Below are positions 33,315-45,092 of a stretch of 64,000 bases of DNA, piece after piece (position 1 is the stretch's first letter; every line of letters begins with the position of its first letter). The notes beneath the pieces are model-generated. The model worked only from the letters and a program-made list of their open reading frames with translations, was not told the DNA's origin and did no database searches. Both the position numbers and the translations under genes were made by a program. The DNA comes from Candolleomyces eurysporus. Lineage: Eukaryota; Basidiomycota; Agaricomycetes; Agaricales; Psathyrellaceae. The DNA is taken from NCBI GenBank assembly GCA_027579435.1, contig JANBPK010001190.1, forward strand, positions 1 through 64,000. Direction: 5' to 3'.

Positions 33315-33768
33315 AGCTTATACTTAGCGCACATTAGAATTTGATGTCAGTATCTACCTAGTGAAACGCGTGGAGGAAGAAGTGCCTTCATCACTCCTTG
33401 AGTTGAATTGGATAAGTGCACTCTTCCCAATGCTGTTCCCTTGTTTCATGAAGTCGTGTTCTTTGATCTAGTGGATCTCGATGCGTTGTGTGGGAAGAAG
33501 GATTGCGGGACCTATTGGGGAAGGCGGACTCTTCAAGTCTGGCGGTTGTTAGGGCGTCAGACATGTGGATCAGGGTGACAACATGTCTGCCTCGATAAAT
33601 CGGTGGCCTCACCATCATTTCCCGAAAAACCTCACTGCGTCCGGGAAACCCAAACCCACCTTTAAATGCCGATACCTTGTTCGATTTAACTGCCTTGGCA
33701 CCCTGTATTACACCTCCAGATTGCCGCCACCATCTATATTCCGATCCTCCATTCTCTCCTCATCTCAG
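33315..33768. other. Intergenic, no supported gene
   Basis: No conserved frame. A pyrimidine-rich stretch (cctccattctctcctcatct) directly precedes the next gene. Confidence 0.5.
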
Positions 33769-35515
33769 CATGTCTACCCCAGATGACCTACCATGGCCCG
33801 AACTGGGGAACGTCTCCCGCGGGGCCACCAGAGGAAATCAAGGCCAGAAAGGTGTTCTGGGACAACCTGATCGCGATGGGCGATGTCTGCTTCAGCTACG
33901 CGTTCAGCCAGGCGTGCTCGCTGTTAAGCTGAACCGACAGTCCAGCGAGTGGTATCGCATCCTCGACAGCGAAGTAAATCGCGCTCTCAAGACCACCAAG
34001 ACGTACTGGCGCAAGGCTCGACGACGGCAAGACTACGATGCACGGGCGGATCAGGATCACATGGAGCTGCACGAGTGGCTGCAGCAGCTGAAGGACAAGA
34101 CGATGAGCCAGCTCGAGCTGTTGATGCAGAAGGGGGACATCCAAGGACCTCCCTATGTCATGCCAGACGACGTCGAGCTCACTTTTCTACGCAAGTTTAT
34201 CGAGCGGCAGGCCGCCGGTATTCCCCATAATCCACGATTGCGCAACTCTTTCATCGCGGGAGAGCTACCCTCATATAGCCATCGCGACCACTCAGTGGAC
34301 TCTTACTCCCCCGAACCTTCCGACCAAGGTTTCACCGATCCCTCACATTCCCATTCATCAGGTTCGTGTGGGTTCGGCTCTTTCATTACCGTTCGATCGC
34401 TGAGCCACTTTGCAGACCGACAGAATGACATCGCAGCCCACCTTTCAAACTCGCGCTCATCCGAATCCCCTTCACTATTGACAAACGAAGCTCTCGCCGC
34501 AGAGGCCAATTCCTCGAGTGGGTTCTCCGACATTTTCCCTTCGGCTATATACTAATGATTATCACAGAGCAGTCACTACACGCAGCGCGGATGGCGCTTC
34601 AGCGCGCACAAAAAGAGACTCAAGACTCATTTATGAGATATACCTCGTGTTTGGATTTGGAGAGGCAGGCCAGGCAGGCAGTTTTGATGGCAGAGAAACG
34701 AAGGGACGATATTGGTAGGAATCCTGCGTATCACCAAGAGAGTACGATCTCATCCCTTGATAATTCCAGTGTCAGTGATTTTGCAGAGAAACACTGCGGT
34801 ATTTGGCAAGTCGTGTGCACCGTCTAACCTTGGTCTAAACTCACATGTCACTAGCAGAAAGTCGGTCTCGCAAGTCCTCGGTAGACGAACAGCAACGGCA
34901 TAGTCCCAATCGATATGGACTGAATGTGGGTAAATTTCATGTCATAGCGGACGGGGGCTAAGCGATTCCTTTTCTCCCAGCCGCAGCAGCACCCACACCA
35001 ACCGCCACAAATGCCGCAAGTCCCACCTCAAGATATTCGTTCATTAGACCCATTCCTCCAAGCTCGTGTTCCTCAGGACCAAAAGCCGCAGATTCATTGG
35101 CCAGACGCAGAAGAGGCGTTGTATGCTAGTGACGGCACACTGCACATCGAGGTGAGTCTCTTGAAATCCTTCCCCTCTCTCCCTCCATATTCAAGTCCTT
35201 GAACATTAGGACCATACTTCAAGGGCTAGGAAGCATTCAAGAACGTGGGACCAATCGCCTCATGACCATATGCAAGGTAATCCCTTTCCGCTTTGGCGCA
35301 GTGTTTTGGAGTCTCATGCATATTGTTTAGATCCTTACGTTCAATGCGAGGTTGGGCCCTACTTCCTTTGAAGACATGCTGCAACGATCTCACCGTGGTT
35401 TTAGGACATATCCGGCATGCCCCCTCGAAAACGCATGCACCACGGCATGATGCCTGAGTTTGGCGTAATGAATGCTGCATCCCTGCAGCCGCAGAATATG
35501 TCATTGCCGTCATGA
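33769..35515 (+). CDS. Uncharacterised coiled-coil/low-complexity protein, multi-exon
   Basis: The firm part reads SSEWYRILDSEVNRALKTTK and YWRKARRRQ, then a Ser-rich stretch, then after an intron ending 34567 (branch site tactaat) ARMALQRAQKETQDSFMRYT and RQARQAVLMAEKRRDDIG. Later exons give a Pro/Gln-rich tail. A 20 nt exon (35331-35350) is needed to reach the last exon, which ends QPQNMSLPS at 35515. The N-terminus is ambiguous. One frame is open from the ATG at 33769 but looks unlike protein. A +1 frame from the ATG at 33782 reads TYHGPNWGTSPAGPPEEI and ARKVFWDNLIAMGDV, and would need a splice or an indel before 33930 to join the rest. Family unknown. Confidence 0.6.
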
Positions 35516-36618
35516 CTCGGACCCTTACCGTAGCTCGACATCCCCTCGCTACGATGACCTGTGACGAATCGGAGGCTGGAGGTCCGACCGTACCTTCAGT
35601 ATGTTTTTCTTTGTAACGGTATTTATGCTATACTCGATTGCGACGAGTACGATTCCCTTCACGGCCATACCACGCTACACATTCTACCCTCTGCTATATT
35701 ATAATCATAGATTCTAACACTACTACTAATATTATTTAGAATTCTCCGATACCAATAACTACCGACGCCGTTCCTTCTCATTGGATGGATGAAATCTGAA
35801 TCAGCGTTGGTACGGATAGCTTTACGGCGAAATCTGCTCTTCGTATTCTGCCCAACGGAAGACAGTCCCCCTAAAGTCCCTGTCTTCGGGTCTTACGGCC
35901 ACCGCCAAACTACGTACCAGAACGTCACACCCTTGGTTGAATTCCGCCAGCTCAACCGTTGGGACACCTCAAAGTTTTGACTCATGTGCCTTGACCACCT
36001 GCTGACTCTCCTCTGCCGCTCGTCCCTTTGCTCACTCATATTCACATGTGCTTTGTTTTTCGAATCCCTTCAGCTCTTATCAAGGAAAGACCTACTTTGT
36101 TCTCTTTCCGTGAGCGAAGAGAGGTCATAGAAACCATCAGCGGATTTCGCTAATTACTGACACGGGAGCTGAAGGGTGATGACAACAACCAATTCGAGAT
36201 CGGTCGGCGCTCTTTTCAGGGTCTTTCACAGACATTGGGAACGTCAGCGTCAGCGCTCCCGGCGCTGTCGATCGACACTCGGCTAACCGTCGCCAGGATG
36301 AGGCGAAAGAGTGTATCGGTTAAAACGTTAACGAGTCAACATATCTCCAGCCTCATCCATCTTCCTCTCCATTTTGTTTGTCATCCACACGCACAGTGCA
36401 CAATGGAGCGCTTTCGACACCGTCAAGTTCTTTCAAACGGAGCTGTGGCACGCCACTGATTTGGCTTTCTTTCTTTTGGCTTTAGCGAGTCTTGATATAG
36501 CATGGCCTACACGTGTCTTATACTTCCAAGAGCGTCACTTTATAACAAAGGGGCGAACGCTCCTTAACTTCGTCCTTTGCATTCGTCCATCGACAGACGC
36601 ACCAACATCCCTCAAGCC
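35516..36618. other. Intergenic, no supported gene
   Basis: AT-rich stretch near 35690-35760 and short frames without features. Probably the 3' region of the previous gene and the promoter of the zinc-finger gene. Confidence 0.5.
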
Positions 36619-37885
36619 ATGGACTTTACTAGTCAAGGTGAGTATAAAAGTAGTAATAAATTCTGGGCACCACCACTGACGGCCGCGTTCTAATATCAGG
36701 AGGGCCGTACGGCTTTGAACAATTTGAACAACTCGTTATGGGCAGCGAACTTGGATTCGTATGCCAAGTATTACAGCAATACCTTTTCATGCTGGCTCCT
36801 GAGAAGCGTCCCGTCTTCGTGGAGTGTATTAGTCGGACTCTCAATGAAGCCTTGAAGTCCCCGCTGCCATCACCCCCCGCTCCGTCTCCGACGAACGGAC
36901 TCAAAGGCAGCAGTACGTTTGCGGCACGTCAAGCAAATTTTATTTTCGAGGAAGTGGATGATATCACCTGGCCTCACGAATGGATGGCAGAGTGTGTCAC
37001 CGAATCACCTACAGACAATATCGCTTTCAGGACGATTCCGTGTAGGAACTGGATCAAGTACAAAGGAAAATGTCGACTGGGGGACAAGTGTAAATTGTGA
37101 GTATTTTCCTTTCATCAATGTCTTCGTTTCTAACTTGTTCCTTCAGCATTCACGACCCGGATTTCATCTCAATTGACGTGAAGGAAGCCGAGTTTCCAAG
37201 GTCCCCCGAACCCCATTGCTGGTCTTACATGCAAGGTACATGCTACAAAGGATCCCAATGCAAATATTATCACCCACCGGCCGCACATATGAAGATCTGT
37301 AAGCAGCGCTAGATTTTCTCAAGCGCGTTCAATTGTCGTTAAGCATTTCTTTCAGATCAGCGATACACCCCCTGCCGAGAGTGGGATGCTTGCATCCGTC
37401 CGGCATGTCCGTTTAGACATGCTCCTTCCGCTACTGTGACCCTGCAGGAACCTCAACTTCCCTCCTCACCGCCTTTCTTCGAAGAGAAGCCACCCTTCTA
37501 CCGAGCGGAAGGTCAAAGCCTAAAATGCGACCCCGCAGAGTTCTCCACTGGCCGGCATGGATCTGGGATGGCTCAGGCCTATCCCACGCAATCGTTCAAC
37601 CCACTCTCACCGCTTGACCCAATTCGAGAGGAGTTCGGGTCGCTTCCTCCCACGACTAGTGGGGTCCCAGTCGCCGCTAGTCGGAGGAAGAGCATCGTTG
37701 GCCCCATCCAGCCCCAGCCCCAGCCCCGTTTCCCATTGTTTCCTGGACTAGACGCTCCCTTCGACCCCGATCCAGAACCGACGCACCTCCCGTCGGCTTT
37801 GCGACCCAGGGGAAAGTCCTTTGACATTTCCTGGATGTTGTCTGCGAAGCGAGAGGGTGAAAATCCACTCACGAGGCTCGTTTAA
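36619..37885 (+). CDS. CCCH zinc-finger protein (365 aa, 4 exons)
   Basis: Exons 36619-36637, 36700-37096, 37147-37298 and 37356-37885 give 1098 nt in frame. Three CCCH fingers follow one another between residues ~125 and 205. Finger 1 is C-X9-C-X5-C-X3-H (CRNWIKYKGKCRLGDKC with KFIH), completed by the splice at 37096. Finger 2 is C-X7-C-X5-C-X3-H (CWSYMQGTCYKGSQCKYYH). Finger 3 is C-X5-C-X4-C-X3-H (CREWDACIRPACPFRH), which begins exon 4. The N-terminal ~120 residues are helical and include VLQQYLFMLAPEKRPVF. The C-terminal third is Pro-rich and disordered. Such proteins usually bind RNA; the target is unknown. The first exon is very short (19 nt). Confidence 0.88.
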
Positions 37886-38999
37886 GCCGTTCCAGGTGGT
37901 TTTTTGGTTCGGATCTCATTCTATCTTTCGTTCTAAAGTCTCAAGCCCAGTTCCTTTTTTTCACTTCTGCTCTTACTCATGCGTGCTGTAACATTTCTTC
38001 GAAGGCCTGTAACAATGCTTATTTATTTACCTCGGTCCCCTTCTCTTTCCTTATTTCCAACGTTAGCCGTCTTCGATTCGTTCGCTGTCATATCTGCATT
38101 GCTCAATCTCGTACTTATCGACTTGTGCTAGATCCATCCGTCCCACGTTTCCTTTCACGACCTGCCCATGACCTGGAATCGTTGTTGGCTCTCTCGTTAC
38201 TACATTGCCACACTTGTATTTATAGATCACTTTCAATCCCAACGACCAACTTTCCGACCTTCCGATGCCAACGTCTTCGCCGTGATCGTTGAAAGCAGCA
38301 GTGACAGAAGTACCACATGTTACTCGGTACTGGACGAATTTGAGCAGCAGCCACCCATGATCACAGATGATCACCCGTGGAACATGGGACCATTGAAACT
38401 CGGGGTTCCCAAATTGAATTCATGTTCAGCAGCCTCGAGGCGCTCAAGGAATGCGAGAAAACCCCGCTTCATTATCAAGCGTAGGGCAAGGGGATTTCGA
38501 AGTTACTAAAGGGGAATGGAGGGCCTAGATCTAGTACCTTACCATTCTGTGCTCCGAATGGCCACACATGTCACAAAGCAAGGCATCAAATCCAAAGATC
38601 ACAGCGGGGGCACTGAGGACGAGGACGGTGGCACGCCGTCATACATACCTCGTCCCGCCCTGAAACAGACTGATTGGCAGGCGATTTAAACTCTACGAAG
38701 ATTAGGTTAATCATGATGAATGATATGATATGGGTATGAGGAGATGGCACAGAGTCGGATGATTGTCGAAATGTCCCTTTCCTTTCTTTAGGTTCAAATC
38801 AAAATGATTTTCGTCCTGCCCAGAGAAGGTGAAGACATCAGGACCTCAGTATGGCACCCCTCTGACGCGTAGCATGCCAAATCATTGAAAAAAAAAGTCA
38901 CCGCTTCTAAAGTTCAACAACAAGTATGGGTAGAGGCACGCGAGTGCAGACTAGGCCTTTAGAGCTGGTCATGGGAATTAACTCTGTCTCACTATATAC
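37886..38999. other. Intergenic, no supported gene
   Basis: Frames at 38063-38374 (-) and 38168-38509 (+) overlap and show no domain. Contains the 3' region of the zinc-finger gene and the left edge of the duplicated block. Confidence 0.5.
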
Positions 39000-39065
39000 C
39001 GTCTTGTACGAGTGGCGGCTTCGAAGCGAGTAGATTCATGGATATACACTAGATCACGACAAAGG

Positions 39066-40716
39066 TCAAAGTTTAACTTCACCCAAATAGTACGACCCGC
39101 TCGCATACGGGTACTTCCCTCTGGCACCCAAGAAAATCATCCTTCCCGACGTCAGACAAAAGGTAAAGAATTCGATGTTTTTCTCTTCGCGCAGGCGCAC
39201 CAAGTGAGGCTCAATGTCGAACTCCTGATTCCTTGTCGTCGGGGAGAGGGTGATATTCCAAAGCCGGGGAACGAGAGGGTCGTCCACGTCAATGTTCGTT
39301 GACATGATGAACGAGATGCCGGCGGGATTGGGTTCAGGAAGGATCGAAAGTGCTGGTGTATACCAAACAATGTCTTTCGTCGCTCGGTTGAGCTCTGCTG
39401 AAGGGAGGGAAGTAAATGTCTGGTGTTCGGGATCAAACGTGAACACAGTGGGTCCATGGTCGATTATCTGGGCGGATTGATCAGCTGAGAGGTACGTCAA
39501 GCAGAGAGGGATGGGCACGTACAAATCCTGGATCATCGTATCCTGGCAAGAGCAAGATATGACCGTGACAGAGGACCAAAGCCTCTCCCATAGTACCCAA
39601 GTAAGGCACATGTTGTGGATATGCTTCATCCATAACGCTCCAATGTACCTGGAGTTTCTGACGGCCATCCGCAATTTGACCAGGCACTATTTCCGCGATG
39701 CAGTACGACTTGGCATGAACCAAAGACATACTACCCTGGACTCTTTTCTGTACCTTCCCGCCAAAAAGGTACAGTTTGGAGTCGTGAAAAATAGAAGTAG
39801 CGCCAACACGTGGTACGGGGGGCTTATCTCCAGGAGCTGGAAGGATCTTCCCCCATTCTCTACTGTCCAGGTTGAGCCAATAGAGGGAGGAGACCGCTAA
39901 CTTCTCGTGAGCAAGTGGGGAGTCGTCAGGTACTCTTCCGCCAAACATGAGCAGAAATCGAGAGTCGCCTATTCTTGCGAAAGAGACGGAAGCAAACTCT
40001 AGACGTGGAAGCGGCTCCTTCGAGATCTGTCCGTTGGCAGAGACGTATGTCATTGCGTCCTGCGTATTATATGTGAGCACGGTATCGACGGTCTCCTCCT
40101 AAATGTTAGCGAAACGAGCTTACGGCAATATCAACGCTGGTCCGCGAAGCCCAATCGACAAGGCATAAAGCGACATTGTCATTTTCTCGATTGGTCCCAT
40201 ACACGATGATCTGACCTCTCTGATCATCCGAGAATGTCAGCATGCCTTCGTCAGGGTCAGGTAACTCTCCTAAGAGTAGATATGGAGAGATTTCCTTGAC
40301 GGGTATATTGGGATTATCTGCAATGACAGGAGCTTAGTATGTCTGCAAACGGAGAGCTAGTTCTAGGCCTCGCCTGTTCTTCTAGGGCTAACGGCAGCTC
40401 GAGGACTCCTTCGTGGTGGGCCTGCATTTGGAGTTGGATGCGCAGGACGGCGTGGTCGCTGAGAGGACGATGAGGCGACCTTGGGTGTTAGACTACGAGT
40501 CATACAGCTTGATTTTGACTTGGGCTCGAATGGACGTGGATTAAGATGATGAAAAGCTCTTTGCTGGGCGTCAATGGAGAGTTTGGCGCCAACACTGAAA
40601 CAAATCTCGAACAAACACCGGGCAAGCCGTCCGTCGCCTTCGTTCAGGGGTATGTTCTTCCGGAAAATATCTCCATATGCCACAGAATAACGCCTCGCGT
40701 GCGGTCCATGGACCAT
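39066..40716 (-). CDS. Kelch-repeat protein, intact copy
   Basis: Certain exons are 40317-40124, 40098-39523 and 39467-39066, joined in phase. Kelch-type signatures are visible: LLMFGGRVPDD, YWLNLDSREWGKI, VGATSIFHDSKLYLFGGKV, LVLCHGHILLLPG, and in the last exon GPTVFTFDPEHQTFTSLP and GSYYLGEVKL at the stop. The 5' exons lie between about 40330 and 40716, where two frames (GAKLSIDAQQRAFHHLNP, and VLELPLALEEQAR) are matched in the second block, but I could not resolve their splicing. The intron at 40099-40123 is only 25 nt (28 or 31 with alternative acceptors) and is needed to remove an in-frame TAA. Function unknown; kelch propellers usually mediate protein binding. Confidence 0.7.
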
Positions 40717-41740
40717 ATGGCGGGGTCACCAGGTCAGTCTCGTCGACAAAGCTTTCTTCAGCTCTTGCCGAGTCCAAGGAACGTGGTGACAAAAGGTGTC
40801 GGGGTCGATTGTCGACATCCGACAACGTACCTCCACAACCTTTTCCCCTACAGGTTGGAATCCTGTGCAGCGGCATCAGCCAATCACCAGATGAGCGGGG
40901 CGATGGCAAGTTTCTAGCTCCCTCGACGCGATTTTTACCAAAATTTTGAGGTTTCGAGGAGCGCTCTCCAATGGAGGTTCGATATGTCAATTCGATAGGA
41001 AACGTATCTTCAGCAATGGCTCGAGCGCTGGCTTAGAAGTGCACGTGGATGGTGGGGCGGTGCTCAGAGTTCTCTTTGTTAACGAAAGGAAACAACGAAA
41101 GGAAACACTGATTGCAAAAAGGGGGGTTCTCTGGACTAGTCGTGGATATGTGGATATTACTTGCCATCAACGGCACCGCGGCAACTCCCTGCGCTGCGAG
41201 CAGGTTTTGGTGAATCTGCGACAAAGATTGCAGAGCGTAGAGAGAGAAGTGTCAGAAATAGCGTTTCCTAGCTTTCCTGCTGAATCCTAGACCTCTCCGA
41301 ACGTCGTAGGTGGCGATGCTTAGAGTTTTCGTCGATTTTTCTGCAAGCATCAGCTAAGCGTAATTTCAGCCTGAGAGACGGTCAAAAGCTTTGCAGAGAT
41401 CTCCAGGTGTATCCACAACATTTTCCCCCCGTGCTACATGCAGACGCTTCGCTCGACTCATTCTGCAAAAGCAAACCAGCCCTCCCCATGCTTGCCATGC
41501 GACCACTTTCGAAGTCCGCTTCCGCTGGATACATATGGACCCCCAATATCAAAACATAGGAATAGAATGTATTTGGCAACGGCTGATGGCCTGAAGGAAG
41601 ATGTAATGGTTTACATAATAGTCAGGACATGGCACGGAAGATACAATATAGAGCTTGCCCCCGGTTCCCTCTCCTCCTCTCCTCTCTCTCTCCCATACCA
41701 CCATCTTCGCTCCGCACTTCCACATCGACAAGATTTGCGC
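40717..41740. other. Divergent spacer between kelch and DUF6699-like genes, left block
   Basis: Both promoters should lie here. Frames in it (40571-40990 minus, 40946-41290 plus) are not conserved in the second block. Confidence 0.5.
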
Positions 41741-41748
41741 ATATAAAG
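41741..41748 (+). promoter_or_regulatory. Putative TATA box (ATATAAAG)
   Basis: Lies ~55 bp before a leader-intron donor (41797) and 130 bp before the DUF6699-like start at 41871. The equivalent position in the second block has lost the TATAAA. Confidence 0.4.
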
Positions 41749-41870
41749 CAAACAGGTCTCGATAGCAGCATCGCAGAACACATCTAAAGCCAATGCGTGA
41801 GTGCTGAGGCCGGGCACAGACGTTCATGGCACTCACGACGCTACCGACAGCGACAGCACCCCATAGCACG

Positions 41871-42680
41871 ATGAGCATCCGGCCATCGTGGAATAGCGCG
41901 ATGTCGAGCACGACGCACTCAAACATCCCCGCGGCATTGTCACTGGCCGTGTACAACCTCGACAAGCTTGATGGCCTCGACCGTCTTCACCAACCCGAGC
42001 ACCCAGCCTTCCGCCAGCCTCCTCCAGCGCCAACGATGATCCACGCAATGGAGAATATGCTTCTTCAGCCGTCCACAGGACCCCTCCCATCGTTGCCTCC
42101 GCCTCTTGTTCACTCCAGGTCGCCGTACGCCAGGATCCCGCTCCCAGATATGTTGCCAAATTTGGAAGGTGGACTCACCATCCACCCCATCCTTCACGAC
42201 CCTCCCTCGTCACCGCTACTGGGGTGGGACGTGCGCACACATCCCAACGTCGTCATATGCGAGCTGACCGAGGGATTCTTGTGGAGACAATCGGACGATG
42301 AGCACCAACACCTGACAGGAGAGTGGCACAACGAACCCGCCTCGACACCATGCCTGGATAGGATCTTCATCTACACCGACGTATTCCCAGACCAACCGAT
42401 CGTTGCTCGACCAAACGACTGCAACTGTTCCTTCGTCACTATTGACGACGTCCTGGTCGCGGTGCATCGAGCGATTCGGCGCGCACGCGTCGGGGATGGT
42501 GTTCCGTCCAAAACGGGAAGGGATTTGTTGGGCGCTCGGAAGTTCGAGTCAGGTGATCCCCAGCGCCAAAGTCGGGGGGCCGAGCCGGCCCGTCTAGTTG
42601 ACCTGGAGTGGAGTCGATGGCAATGGGGTGGGCTAGTGCCAGTGTGGGGGGAGGAAGGCTGGCGTCTCATCTTGCATTGA
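41871..42680 (+). CDS. DUF6699-like protein, left-block copy (269 aa)
   Basis: Start chosen at 41871 because a leader intron with GTGAGT at 41797 and acceptor near 41856 is matched in the second block, which places the upstream ATG at 41826 inside an intron. Residues 40-95 are Pro-rich and contain PPPLVHSRSPYARIPLP. The DUF6699-type domain runs from LTIHPILHD through LLGWDVRTHPN, IFIYTDVFPDQPIVA, VTIDDVLVAVHRAIRRAR and WSRWQWGGLVPVW to GWRLILH. No introns in the coding part. Function unknown. It is clearly a duplicate of 46129-46932 and a more distant relative of the pair at 12-15 kb. Confidence 0.8.
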   Translation: MSIRPSWNSAMSSTTHSNIPAALSLAVYNLDKLDGLDRLHQPEHPAFRQPPPAPTMIHAMENMLLQPSTGPLPSLPPPLVHSRSPYARIPLPDMLPNLEGGLTIHPILHDPPSSPLLGWDVRTHPNVVICELTEGFLWRQSDDEHQHLTGEWHNEPASTPCLDRIFIYTDVFPDQPIVARPNDCNCSFVTIDDVLVAVHRAIRRARVGDGVPSKTGRDLLGARKFESGDPQRQSRGAEPARLVDLEWSRWQWGGLVPVWGEEGWRLILH

Positions 42681-43220
42681 GGAAGAACCAGGTGAGCTCG
42701 ATGTTGAATTCTGTCAAGTGTGAGCAGGCGGATTGACGAATCGGGTTGGTTTTCAGACAGAACAGAGCTACTAGAGAACCGGAAAAGCGCTGCTGCGAGG
42801 TCAGCTTGAAGCAAATACGACGAGGCATGAGAGACGCACTGTAGGACTAGCAAAAGGACTTTTTTACGACCGCCATGATTCACTATATGCCGAATATCCA
42901 TGTTTAGGGGCTATGGACATTGCGAGGGAACGAGAGGAGTATCCGAGGCTGGAACTTGGGGAAGATGAGCGCCCATGTATAACATATTACTAGTCTTCAT
43001 CGATAATGTATGATTGCAGGTTGTGCACGAGCAGCGAAGGGGATGAGGAGACCATGGTGATGGTGATCGCGAAAAAGCCAGCAAGTGGGTTGTTGATATC
43101 TGATGGGTTGAATCTCCGACTAAAACGGGTAATGTGAGTGACGAGCGCGAAGTCGGCTATAGGCACAGGACAGAATAGAGCAACGCTCACCATACTATTT
43201 GGACAATGGAGAGTAAGAGT

Positions 43221-43345
43221 AGGGATCTTGAGAAAGAATGGGCCCTCGTGTGGTGGGTGGCATATTGCGGGTGTCGCGACTGAGACGCGTCGAATTTCAA
43301 AAGTCCCTGCCCGCGCAAAACACTCAAACTGTTTGTGTCCGGTCA
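43221..43345 (+). pseudogene. Relic of SCC3 exon 1 and its promoter
   Basis: Matches the start of the intact cohesin gene 4.3 kb downstream. 43313-43345 reads RKTLKLFVSGQ, against RKTVKPFVSGQ in the intact exon 1. About 55 nt including the pyrimidine leader and start codon are missing between 'gtccctg' and 'gcgcaaaa'. No further SCC3 sequence follows. It marks the right edge of the left duplicated block. Confidence 0.75.
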
Positions 43346-43480
43346 AGCTTTACAACAACTACAGATAGAGTCATGCTATTTTCAGAATGGATCATGGAAT
43401 CCAGTGCTGACCCGTCTTGGGAGGAATCGTGGCTTCGAAGCGATCAGACTCAAAATTATGCACTACACAACGACGAGGAG

Positions 43481-45092
43481 TCAAAGTTTAACTTCACCCA
43501 AATACGCTGAACCGTTCGTAGGGAGCCCGTCTTTGGAGCCCAAAAAGAATATCCTTCCCGATACCATACAAAACGTGTGGAATTCGACCCTTTTCTGTTT
43601 ATATATGCGCTTCAAGTGAGGTTCAACGCCAAATCGTTGATTTGATGTTGCGGGAGAAAGCGTGATTTTCCAAGGCCGGGGAATCGTAGGCTCGTTTATA
43701 TCGAAGTTACTGTTATCGATGTTCGTCGACATGGTGGACGAGGTACTGGTGCAGGGAGCGCCAGGGGGTTAGGATAGAGCGGAAGCCATGGTGTGTACCA
43801 CATTATGTCTTGAATGCCTGGTTAAACTCCGTTGAAGGGAGGGGAGTAAACGTTTGATGCTCGGTGTCGAACGTGAACATAGTCGATCCGTGGTTGATTA
43901 TCTGAAGGAAATAGTCACCCAAGGGGTATCATAGCTGAGCTAAGTGGAGGGAGCGTACAGATTCATCGTCGGACTCGCCGGGCAACAGCAGGATATGTCC
44001 GTGACGGAGGACCAAAGCCTCCCCCATAAAACCCAAGTAAGACATGTTGTGGATACGCTTTGTCTGTAGCACTCCAGCGTACCTGGAGTTTCGAATGTCC
44101 ATCCACAAGGCAAGATATTACTTCCGCAATGCAGTATGATTTGGCATGGGCCAAAGAGATGGTACCCTCGACTCTTTTCTGCGCCTTCCCGTTGAAAAAG
44201 TACAGCTTGGAGTCGGCTTGGAGTCGCAAAAATAGAGGTAGCGACAACGCGTGGCAATAGCGGCCTTGTCCAGGAAAAGGAAGAATTTCTCCCCATTCTC
44301 TACTATCCACCAGTAGAGGGACGAGACGGCCAATCTCGCGAGCGAGTGGGGAGTCGTCGGGTATACTTCCACCGAACACGAGCAGATGCCGAGGGCCGCC
44401 CAATCTGGCCGAAGAGACGGCCGCAAACTCTAGACAAGGCAGCGGGTCCTTCGAAACCTGTCCGTTTACGGAGACATCTTTCGTTGCGTCCTGTGTATTG
44501 CAGGTAAGAACGATATCGATGGTCTCCCCGTGCATTTTAGAGAGACAATCTTATCGCAGTAGCGACGCTGGTCCGGGAGGCACAGTCGACAAGACATAAA
44601 GCGACATTTTCATTGTCTGAATTGGTGCTATACATGACGATCTAGCCTATCTGATCATCCGAGAATGTCGCCGTGCCTTTGCCAGGGTCAGGCGACGCTC
44701 CTAAGAGTCGATGAAGAGATATTTTCTTGACAAGTATATTGGGATTATCTGCCGTGACAGGAGTTCAGTAAGTATGCAAACGGAGAGCCAACTTTAAGCC
44801 TCGCCTGTTCTTCCAGGCCTGACGGCAGCTTGAGGACTTCTCCGTGTTGGGCCTGTATTGGGAGTCGGATGTGCAGGAAGGCGTTGTTGTTGGACGATGA
44901 GGCGACCTTGTGTTCTAGACTATGAGTGACCCAGCTCGATGATTGACTTGAAGTGGACGCCAGTGGATCATGATGTGGATCGAGATGGAAAGTCTTTGGT
45001 TGGGCGCCAATGGAGAGTTTGGCGCCCAAACTGGGACAACCTCGAACAAACACCGGGCACAGATCACCGTTGTTCAGGGTACGTCCTTCCAA
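43481..45092 (-). pseudogene. Kelch-repeat gene, decayed copy
   Basis: Homologous along its length to 39066-40716 but broken several times. The short intron has lost its sites (donor GTAAGC has become ATAAGA and the acceptor TAG is gone). A -1 change and a +10 duplication ('cgactccaagc' twice) lie near 44215-44260. Two bases are lost near 44035, shifting the frame after KAYPQHV. The block before MSTNIDN is also out of frame, with a TAA near 43800. Remaining similarity includes HAKSYCIAEV, EEQARLKVGSPFA and YLGEVKL at the stop. Confidence 0.8.

Larger units (their letters stand above)
39000..43345. repeat. Segmental duplication, left block (kelch + DUF6699 + SCC3 relic)
   Basis: Aligns with 43425-47697 throughout: 'aaagtttaacttcacccaaata' at 39068 and 43486, 'gcaatggctcgagcgc' at 41014 and 45460, the DUF6699-like genes, 'atgggttgaatctccgact' at 43104 and 47337, and 'acgcgtcga' with the SCC3-like segment at 43285 and 47573. 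The offset is 4.2-4.4 kb. Confidence 0.85.

Noticed and set aside
41826..41870. Earlier start codons for the duplicated DUF6699-like genes (41826 and 46051)
   Set aside because: They fall in or at a GT-AG leader intron matched in both copies, and the residues they add are not conserved in length.
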